A stretch of DNA of 64,000 bases from Rhynchopus euleeides. Taxonomy: Eukaryota > Euglenozoa > Diplonemea > Diplonemida > Diplonemidae. Under the pieces are notes generated by a model. That model was not told the origin of the DNA. It saw nothing but the letters and a program-made list of their open reading frames with translations, and did no database searches. This document shows, piece by piece, positions 47,901 through 57,700 of this stretch (position 1 is its first letter; every line of letters begins with the position of its first letter). A program made the position numbers and the translations under genes. The stretch covers positions 1,240,001 through 1,304,000 of the forward strand of contig OY723299.1 of assembly GCA_963210315.1 (NCBI GenBank), read 5' to 3'.

Positions 47901-50844
47901 CCTCGGTCGGGGTGCGGCGATGCTGAATCTTGAACGCAGACGTTGCCTGGGGCGTGGAACGCCATGCTTCGGGCGGCACAACCAGATGCGCGCCCGCCTC
48001 CTGGGTGGGCGTGTGTCTGCCTCGGTCGGGGTGCGGCGCGCTGTATCTCGAACGCAGACGTTGCCTGGAGCGTGGAACGCCATGCTTCCGGCGGCACAAC
48101 CAGATGCGCGCCCGCCTCCTGTGTGGGTGTGTGTCTGCCTCGGTCGGGGTGCGGCGACGCTGTATCTCGAACGCAGACGTTGCCTGGGGCGTGGAACGCC
48201 ATGCTTCGGGCGGCACAACCAGATGCGCGCCCGCCTCCTGTGTGGGTGTGTGTCTGCCTCGGTCGGGGTGCGGCGATGCTGAATCTTGAACGCAGACGTT
48301 GCCTGGGGCGTGGAACGCCATGCTTCGGGCGGCACAACCACATGCGCGCCCGCCTCCTGGGTGGGCGTGTGTCTGCCTCGGTCGGGGTGCGGCGCCGCTG
48401 TATCTCGAACGCAGACGTTGCCTGGGGCGTGGAACGCCATGCTTCGGGCGGCACAACCAGATGCGCGCCCGCCTCCTGTGTGGGTGTGTGTCTGCCTCGG
48501 TCGGGGTGCGGCGACGCTGTATCTCGAACGCAGACGTTGCCTGGAGCATCGAACGCCATGCTTCGGGCAGCACAACCAGATGCGCGCCCGCCTCCTGGGT
48601 GGGTGTGTGTCTGCCTCGGTCAGGGTGCGGCGATGCTGAATCTTGAACGCAGACGTTGCCTGGGGCGTGGAACGCCATGCTTCGGGCGGCACAACCAGAT
48701 GCGCGCCCGCCTCCTGGGTGGGCGTGTGTCTGCCTCGGTCGGGGTGCGGCGCGCTGTATCTCGAACGCAGACGTTGCCTGGAGCGTGGAACGCCATGCTT
48801 CCGGCGGCACAACCAGATGCGCGCCCGCCTCCTGTGTGGGTGTGTGTCTGCCTCGGTCGGGGTGCGGCGATGCTGAATCTTGAACGCAGACGTTGCCTGG
48901 GGCGTGGAACGCCATGCTTCGGGCGGCACAACCAGATGCGCGCCCGCCTCCTGTGTGGGTGTGTGTCTGCCTCGGTCGGGGTGCGGCGACGCTGTATCTC
49001 GAACGCAGACGTTGCCTGGAGCGTGGAACGCCATGCTTCCGGCGGCAGAACCAGATGCGCGCCCGCCTCCTGGGTGGGTGTGTGTCTGCCTCGGTCAGGG
49101 TGCGGCGATGCTGAATCTTGAACGCAGACGTTGCCTGGAGCGTGGAACGCCATGCTTCCGGCGGCAGAACCAGATGGGCGCCCGCCTCCTGGGTGGGTGT
49201 GTGTCTGCCTCGGTCGGGGTGCGGCGACGCTGTATCTCGAACGCAGACGTTGCCTGGAGCGTGGAACGCCATGCTTCGGGCGGCACAACCAGATGCGCGA
49301 CCGCCTCCTGTGTGGGTGTGTGTCTGCCTCGGTCGGGGTGCGGCGACGCTGTATCTCGAACGCAGACGTTGCCTGGGGCATGGAACGCCATGCTTCGGGC
49401 GGCACAACCAGATGCGCGCCCGCCTCCTGGGTGGGCGTGTGTCTGCCTCGGTCGGGGTGCGGCGACGCTGTATCTCGAACGCAGACGTTGCCTGGAGCGT
49501 GGAACGCCATGCTTCGGGCAGCACAACCAGATGCGCGCCCGCCTCCTGGGTGGGTGTGTGTCTGCCTCGGTCAGGGTGCGGCGATGCTGAATCTTGAACG
49601 CAGACGTTGCCTGGGGCGTGGAACGCCATGCTTCGGGCGGCACAACCAGATGCGCGCCCCCCTCCTGGGTGGGCGTGTGTCTGCCTCGGTCGGGGTGCGG
49701 CGCCGCTGTATCTCGAACGCAGACGTTGCCTGGGGCGTGGAACGCCATGCTTCGGGCGGCACAACCAGATGCGCGCCCGCCTCCTGTGTGGGTGTGTGTC
49801 TGCCTCGGTCGGGGTGCGGCGACGCTGTATCTCGAACGCAGACGTTGCCTGGAGCGTGGAACGCCATGCTTCCGGCGGCACAACCAGATGCGCGCCCGCC
49901 TCCTGTGTGGGTGTGTGTCTGCCTCGGTCGGGGTGCGGCGACGCTGTATGTCGAACGCAGACGTTGCCTGGAGCGTGGAACGCCATGCTTCCGGCGGGAG
50001 AACCAGATGGGCGCCCGCCTCCTGGGTGGGTGTGTGTCTGCCTCGGTCAGGGTGCGGCGATGCTGAATCTTGAACGCAGACGTTGCCTGGGGCGTGGAAC
50101 GCCATGCTTCGGGCGGCACAACCAGATGCGCGCCCGCCTCCTGTGTGGGTGTGTGTCTGCCTCGGTCGGGGTGCGGCGACGCTGTATGTCGAACGCAGAC
50201 GTTGCCTGGAGCGTGGAACGCCATGCTTCCGGCGGGAGAACCAGATGGGCGCCCGCCTCCTGGGTGGGTGTGTGTCTGCCTCGGTCAGGGTGCGGCGATG
50301 CTGAATCTTGAACGCAGACGTTGCCTGGGGCGTGGAACGCCATGCTTCGGGCGGCACAACCAGATGCGCGCCCGCCTCCTGGGTGGGCGTGTGTCTGCCT
50401 CGGTCGGGGTGCGGCGCGCTGTATCTCGAACGCAGACGTTGCCTGGAGCGTGGAACGCCATGCTTCCGGCGGCACAACCAGATGCGCGCCCGCCTCCTGT
50501 GTGGGTGTGTGTCTGCCTCGGTCGGGGTGCGGCGACGCTGTATCTCGAACGCAGACGTTGCCTGGGGCGTGGAACGCCATGCTTCGGGCGGCACAACCAG
50601 ATGCGCGCCCGCCTCCTGTGTGGGTGTGTGTCTGCCTCGGTCGGGGTGCGGCGATGCTGAATCTTGAACGCAGACGTTGCCTGGGGCGTGGAACGCCATG
50701 CTTCGGGCGGCACAACCACATGCGCGCCCGCCTCCTGGGTGGGCGTGTGTCTGCCTCGGTCGGGGTGCGGCGCCGCTGTATCTCGAACGCAGACGTTGCC
50801 TGGGGCGTGGAACGCCATGCTACGGGCGGCACAACCAGATGCGC

Positions 50845-50847
<3 letters not shown>
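41920..50847. repeat. 119-bp satellite array, left part (about 75 units)
   Basis: The unit starts GATGCGCGCCCGCCTCCTG, continues through GTGTGTGTCTGCCTCGGTC, TCGAACGCAGACGTTGCCTG and GAACGCCATGCTTC, and repeats every 119 bp. Sites vary in a few linked forms: GGGTGGGT / TGTGGGT / GGGTGGGC; GACGCTGTATCTCG / GATGCTGAATCTTG / GCCGCTGTATCTCG; GAGCGTGG / GGGCGTGG / GAGCATCG. A 118-bp form lacks one base (GCGGCGCGCTG). The unit has almost no stop codons on either strand, so ORFs over 1000 codons appear on both strands and are not genes. Confidence 0.95.
50838..50847. repeat. Target-site duplication, left copy (GATGCGCGCC)
   Basis: The ten bases before the insert are repeated exactly after it at 60116-60125. 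They are the start of a satellite unit, which resumes in register on the right. Confidence 0.85.
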
Positions 50848-50888
<41 letters not shown>

Positions 50889-50895
50889 CACTTGC

Positions 50896-50985
50896 CCGTC
50901 AGGTGGACCACCGGGTGGGGAGAGAACCGGTGTGAGGCACTTGGGTCCGTCCAGGTGGGCAGGGAACCTGGGGGCGGGGGGCCTC
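50896..50985 (-). repeat. 3' terminal region of the LINE, shared with the SINE-like insert
   Basis: It lies just before the poly(A) in element orientation. It matches 23596-23687 nearly base for base in the same orientation relative to the tail, so it is probably the part recognised by the element's reverse transcriptase. A shorter, partial match occurs at about 39775-39830. Confidence 0.65.
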
Positions 50986-51740
50986 AAATCCCTCTCTCTC
51001 ATGCGCTCTCTGGGCACAATGGCCTGTGTCTCATCCCATCCACCACCAAACCTCCCAGGCACAACGAGACAAGGTCTTGACACACATCCTCACTTCCCCA
51101 GACCCCGACCGCCCTCTTCCATCCCATGACCCAGTCCGAAGGCAAATAAGCGTGAAAGGTAATGCAGAAGGACAAGAATAGCAGTGACGGTGGATCCAGG
51201 GAGCCAAATTTCCTGGATTACTGGTGCCATGGTGCTCATGGGGGCCAAAACCAGGGCGATCTCCTGTAGGGATGGCACTTTGACGAGGCTCCCTGGGTCC
51301 GCCTATCGGGGGCGCCAAAACGGGCAACGACGGGGGTAAAAAGGGATGAGGCGGGAGGGCACCTGGAGGGGGGACCCGTGACCTGGCAGAGAAGGTAACG
51401 AAACGCGGGGCAGAGGGGCATGCAGTGACGGCGGTGGGTCCTGTGAGTTGGGATGCCTATTCCCTGGTGCTGTGGTGCTCACAGGGCCGGGGACAGGGGG
51501 TCTCGTTGAGGGACAACACTGAACTGACTCGTCGGGCCGACCGTGCCTGCCGCGAGGGGGAGTTGGGGGGGGAGGGGGGGGGGGGGGGCGGAGAAGGGGG
51601 TATTCACAGCACCTGTGTGTGCTCTACTGCACAAAGGCATCTGGTCTAGGGGGGGGGATCTACCTCTACTCAAAACTCTACTCTATACTCTACGTAGTCG
51701 AGCGGGGACCTGCTCCTTGCAGGTTCGACCACTCTGGCCC

Positions 51741-54700
51741 TCACTGGGTGGCGGCGCCTGTCGTGCGCGGCGCGGCGCGGCGTGATCCCTGGGACGCTGT
51801 CCCCGCTGTCGCGCGACGCATGCCCGCTGCGGTGTACATCCTCGAGTTGAGGTTATTGTACAGCCTCTGCTCCTCTCTGTCTTGGAGGCGGACCTTGCAA
51901 CGCCACGCATGCAGGGCTCGCCTCGCGGACTTGAACTCCTCCTCCGGGGAGCCAGGCTCTGGGGTGAACAGGGCGTCCCATTCAGCCACCGTCTTGGGGA
52001 CGTCGGCGTCGTCAGCTGGGGTGCCTTTGTCGGCAGCCGTCGCGCTGCGCTTCCTGTCCGGGGGAGAGGCTGACACGTCACGGTCGGCCTTCCGCTTGCC
52101 TGTGTGCTGCGACGCTGAGGGGGCTGGTGCGTTCTCGCTGGTGGAGCCGCCCTGCTGCGCGTCGGAGGTGGAGTCGGTGGAGGAGGTGGAGGAGGTGGAG
52201 GGCTGAGCGGTCGCGTTCGACGAGGGGGCTGGTGCTGTAGAAGCAGAGGGAGAGCCGCCCGAGGTCGTGTGTGCGTTACCGTCCGTCGCAGCCCCGTCGC
52301 CTCCTCGGTCCGGCGGACGGGTACATGTCTCTCCGTCCGACACACAGCCCGTGCACGCTAGGCGATTGCAGCCTATGCATTCCCAGTGGGGCGTTCGGGT
52401 GTCAAACGGCTGCTCACATCTGACACACAGCACCGACAGTTCGGCTGTCCCCCCGTCTACTCGGACCATGTGGAGGCCAGCCTCTGCGCCTCGGCAGCCG
52501 GTGGAGACGAGGGGTACGGCCGGTGCGAGGCGGAGCACGAAGGACCGCACCTGCTCCGAGATGTGGAGTGGGCTGTAGTGCGATGCCTTGAACTTGACAC
52601 CCGCGACAGGCCCGTACGGCTTCCTCAGGGGGCGGTATATCCGCGGTGCAGTGTCATCAGCGAGCACGACGATCGGGGAGCCCGTCGCCCGCGCGGCCCC
52701 CTGCAGCGTCAGCTCGTCGGCCCACGACGCAACGTTCATGCTGCCGGACTCGCGCATCTGCCGCGCCCACTCCTCGTAGGAGGGCTCCGCCCTGCTCCTC
52801 AGGTCAGCGTGGTCGCCGACCGCCTTCACGACGTACTGCCGCAGGCCGTCTGCAGTCGCGCCGGCCTCGCCGAGGAGGAGCGTGAGGGCGTCGAAGAAGC
52901 AGTTCCCGGGGGTGAACCGGAAGTCCTGCACGTCCGGCATCTCCAGCACGCTCTGCTGCTTCGCGGTGGTGACTCCCGGAAGCGCGTGCTCCCTCGCGGT
53001 CAGCCACCGGGTCAGGACATCGTCCGCCGGCTCGGGGGCCGGCCCCGGGGGCGGCGGCGGGGGACCGGCGTCCTCGCTGTCGGTGCTGTCCTCGTCGTCA
53101 TCCATCACCTCCTCCTGCACCACCGTCGTCGGCTCCGTGCGCCCGCACTGGCAGGGGTCCGTGACGTGCTCGACACAGTCAGGGCAGCTGGCTCTGAGGC
53201 AGTGTACACACCTGCCGTGGGTGTCCTGCGTGGAGAAGTCCGCTTCGCAGAACTGGCAGAACTCCGTCACGTCCTGCTCCCCCTCCGCCCGCTCAGTTCG
53301 CAGCCGCGGGCCCGCGCGTACGGTAGGCCGGGGCCCAGTCGTGCTCCCGCCCACCAACTCCTGCACGTCCGCCGGCAGGGTGAGCGCCTGGAAGCGGTCG
53401 CCTACTCCCCCGAGGGCGACCGCGGTGGCGATCGGCTTGCACCCGGGGTCGCACACTGTCGGCGCGCGGTAGTCGCGGAAGACGATGATGTGCCTCCGCA
53501 GCACGCACGCCGCCCCGCGAATGAGCACGTCGTCGGCCCACGTCGCTTCGTCTTCCCTCTCGAAAGCGGACATGCGGCTGGCCCACGCCGCTGGGTCTGC
53601 CAGGAGCCCCGACAGTTCGGGGGAGGATCGTACCCGGGCGACGGCCTGTCTGCGGAGTGGCCCTGCCTCCATCGGGGTCCCTGACGAGGCGAAGCCGTCC
53701 GCGAGGGCCACCAGCGCATCCGTGGGCACCCCCCCCGCGCCACCTCCCCCCAGCTGCTGCACCTGGAACACCGCCGGCAGGAGGTTCCCCAAGCCCCCCA
53801 TCAGCGAGGTGAAGGACCCCCCTACACCGTTGTGGGCAGACCGCCATTCACGCACCAGGTCTTCCGGCGTCGGCGGCTCGCGGTCTACGGGTTTCTGGGC
53901 GGGACGCAGGGGCTCGTCTGAGGGAGGGGGCACCGCCTGGTGGCCTTGTCCCTCCGCGTCGTCCGGGTCGGTGTCTTCGAATGCAGCACCCTGGCCGACC
54001 TGGTCCGGCTCGAACCTGATGAAGTGGTCGGGGTCCAGGGGTGGGGCGGCCTCCACCTCGACTCTGTCGCGGGCCAGCGACCGGCAAGCCTTCGTAAGCT
54101 CCCCGCACTCGAGCAGGGTGGCGCCCAGGGTGTTGTTGAAGGCGGAGTTCACCCTGCACGCGTACTCCTGCGTCAGCTGCACTCGGCTCGCTCCTGTCCG
54201 CTCCGCCGCAAGGCGCCCGAGCTTCGAGAAGACGGAGTGTGCCGAGGGGGCGAGGCCGCCGAACAACTCCATGGCGTAGGGGGCGAACACGAGGCCTCGC
54301 GCCGCACACGCGTCCCGGTACTGCCGGTTCTTCGTCGCCTCGCCCTGGGCTGCCGCCGCTCCCGTGAAACGGGCTGCCGCCTGCACGTAAGAAGCGGCCA
54401 CGGGGTTCTTGACGGTGATGTCAATGACTCGTGGCCAGATCCTCCTAGTCACGAGGTCGCCCGGGCGCTGCCCATCCTGCAGGAGATGCAGAGACTCCAT
54501 CTCGGGGTTCGTGCCCGCCTCCTGTGCCAGGGCGAACAGGGCGTCCCGGGTGGCGTCGTGTCTGCGGGTTAAAGCCCCGCCCTGGTTGCAGTCGAAGGCG
54601 TGGGTTCCCATCTCGTCCAGTTCCCTGCCGCACTTCTCGCAGACGGTATCCGGCTCGAAGAGGGGAATGCCAAGGCGGGCGCGTGACACGGCGATCATCT

Positions 54701-57700
54701 GGCGACCCTCGATGCGGCTGTTCTCCGAGAGCTTCCCCCCGAGGAAAGCGCCGGCGTGGGGCAGCGACAGCGATCGCAGGCGGGCTCTGTCGTGGGCGTC
54801 GGACTCTTCGAACAGCTCGCGGTACTGGCGGCTGACGATCGCGCGGGAGAGTTCCCTCTGCTCGACATCCCCCACGGGGGCTTGCGTGGGGTCGCGCCGT
54901 TCGTCCTCGTCCACAGCGTTGTTGTGAGCGAGGCAGGTGGTCTCCCATCCCTCCTCATCCCACGTGAAGTTGGGGTCGAGCTCCCGGCACAAGGAGTGGC
55001 CGTTCGCCGTGGACGCCAGGGCGGCTGCATGCCAGTGTTCGGCGGCGCGTCGAATCCCCAGGCCCCCGAGCCTCACCGGCATGGTGGCCTGCCGCATGAC
55101 TGATTCCGGCAGCACGTCGTCCTCGAGGGCGAGGATCCGGGCGAGGCACTTCTCCACGGAGGCGTCGCTCTTCCGGAGGTACTCCGTAACCCCCTTGTGT
55201 CCCATAGCCCTCATGTAAAACACGAGGCGGGCGAACCCCTCGCAGTGGCGGAGAAGGGCGAGGCCGACCTGCTTGTCCTGGAGCTTGGCCAAGGCGTCGA
55301 GGTACGGCTGGAACTCCAAGAGCTTCTTGTCCATGTAGCTCTCGCAGAAGGCTGCCGACCCGATCGGTGCGCCGAGGAGGGTGAAGTTGCGGCCCGCCCT
55401 GTACACGATGCCCACCTTGTCCTCGTCCTCGGGGAGCCGTAGGGAAAAGCCCTCCTCTTCGAGGGCCTCGAGGGACTGCTCGCAGAGGTCGATCAGCTCG
55501 CACTTGCTGAGTTTAACCTCCAGCCCCCTCTCCGTGCTGGCCTGGATGACGTAGTCGAGGGCGGCTCTGACGGCGCACGCTGGGCCCATGATCACCCCGT
55601 CGTCGAGGTAGAACAGCGACCCGTCGAGGTCCGTGCGCTTCTTCAGCTCCTCCGCAATCTCCTTTATCCCCAATGAGAAGAGGAGGGGCCCGAGGGGGTC
55701 GCCTTGCTGCACCCCACACGATGAAGACACCACCCCTTCGCCGTAGGTGAGGGTGGAGGGGGAGTCGTAACACCACGCGACGAAGGGCAGCAGGCCGGGG
55801 ATGTGCCTCTCGACGACCTTGAGGAAGGTCCCGCGGTCGATCGAGTTGAACGCGTTGGCGTAGTCGATCTTGAGGATCACGGCGTCCTCCTTTTCCCTCG
55901 AGCGCTCCGCGTACTGCGCCACTACTGACGCCGCGGCCTCCAGCCCCCTCTGCACAGCTACCCCAACTTGGCGACCCCGCATGAGGATGCGCCGCGCGTC
56001 CCCCTTATGACGCGTCGAGAGGAGTTTTGCGGCGAGGCGTCGGAGCGTCTCTCCGCAGGCAATGGGCCGAACGTCCTCGTCACCCTTCACCAGGGCCGAA
56101 AGCTTCGCGCCCCCGAGCACAGGCATCACCTCCTGGGGCACGGCACCCTTGACCATCCGGTTAATGACCTGGGTGAGCATGGCCGTCGGCTTGGCTCCCA
56201 GCGCATCCTTGCACTCCAGGGCTTGGCGGACGTGGTCTGGACGCAAACCCATCTGCCCGCCCGACGACCCGTTGGGGAAGGACTTCACCGCTCGGAAGAC
56301 GTCAGCCGGCGTGAACGCCTTGCACTTCTCCGCGGGCACGGTCCGCTCCAGGTGGACCGCTCCACCCTCCGGGTGTTTGCCCTGCAGCTTCTTCAGGGTC
56401 TCCGTCGTGCTGGGGGCGACTTTGGCCGGGACGAGGTGCTTGTGGGCTGCTGAGACCCGGTTCTGCCGCGCCAGTTGACCGACCCGCCGCTCCCATCTCT
56501 CCTCATCGGACAAGCGCGGCGGTGCGCTCCCGCGGGACCCCGTGCCCCCCTGGCGCTTGCTGGCCTCGCGGGCCTCCTCCCAGAGCGTGGCGTACTCGCC
56601 CCTCTTCCACCGGTCGAAAACCTTCTGGCGCTCGCGGAGGGTGACCTTGCTCTTCGCTCCCCCCATCCTCGCCGAGCGGAGGAGGACGAGCGGGGCCATG
56701 AGGAGGATGGTCCACGCTGCGACGGAGTTGCGTGCGGCGGTCTCCCGTGCGGCCTCGCTGAGGGCCGCGGTCCATGCCTTGACGAGCGGCTTTGGCACCT
56801 TTTCCCAGACCCGGATGTTGTGCCGGCGGAGTTCCTCGACGGAGGGGAGTTCCCCAGCCGGGATGTCCGCCCCCACGGCCTGCGCCTCCGGCTCGGGCTC
56901 GAGGTCTTTGCGGCAGGCGGTGCAGGACTGGTGGTCTCCAAGCGTGATCACCTTATCGCACTTGAGGCACTGGGCGAATTTGAGGGCCCGGAGCGTCCCC
57001 CTGCTCAAGACGTCCCCCTTCTCGAGGTGTCGGTTGAGGTGATCCTTCATCGACGTCGGCAGGATGGGGATGCCCGCCTGCATGAGGGACGTCCTGCAGG
57101 AGTCGTGCGGGCAGTACAGCCTGGCAGTGGAGCGCTCGACCAGCTTTGACCCCACGTCGAGCTCCTCCTGCCCCTCAGCAGTCTGCAGCTCCGCCATCCT
57201 CGCGTTGGACCGCGTGAGGAAGGCCGGCTCGGCTCTGTTGACCAGCCCGTGCAGCTCGGCCCGCGGGATGCTGACACCCTCGAAATGCTGCCCCGTCAGG
57301 GCTATCACCCTGGTCTTCTGCAGAAGCTCCTTGTCGGGCACCTTCGCTGGGCGGATGGAGACGATGGGGTGCTCGCCGCCCTGGACCACGACGATGTGAA
57401 TGCTCCACACCCTGGCCGCGAGTTGCAGCGCGAGGTGATCCATCCAGCTGCTGGGCCTGGCGAGGTTGGCTGCATAGGCGAGGTGTTGGGCCTTGTCTCC
57501 TCCGAAAAGGTCTGTGAGTGCCTGCAACTTCTTCGCAGCCTCCGAGAGGTCCTGGCGCCTGAGTGCGATGTCTGCTGCGGGGACCCCGATGGCGAAGAAA
57601 CCGCAGTCGCCCTGCGCCGCGTTGGGCACGCGGGTCGCCCCGAAATCCCTGAGGAGGTCATCAACCGCATCCCTCTCGCCTTGCGCTTCTCCCATGGCGT

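Noticed and set aside
41819-50832. Very long ORFs (hundreds to over 1000 codons) on both strands of the satellite
   Set aside because: They run through all three frames of a 119-bp unit with almost no stop codons, on both strands at once, and change frame with each unit. This is a property of the repeat; nothing marks one frame as coding.
41920-50847. CRISPR array
   Set aside because: The 119-bp units follow each other directly with no unique spacers, and the genome is eukaryotic.
51695-51745. tRNA gene suggested by GGTTCGACC
   Set aside because: The bases around the motif do not form a T stem, and no acceptor or D arm is found; it lies in the 3' UTR of the LINE.
52386-53684. Plus-strand ORFs antisense to the LINE polyprotein
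   Set aside because: They are mirror frames of GC-rich coding sequence; the minus frame carries clear RT, endonuclease and OTU motifs.
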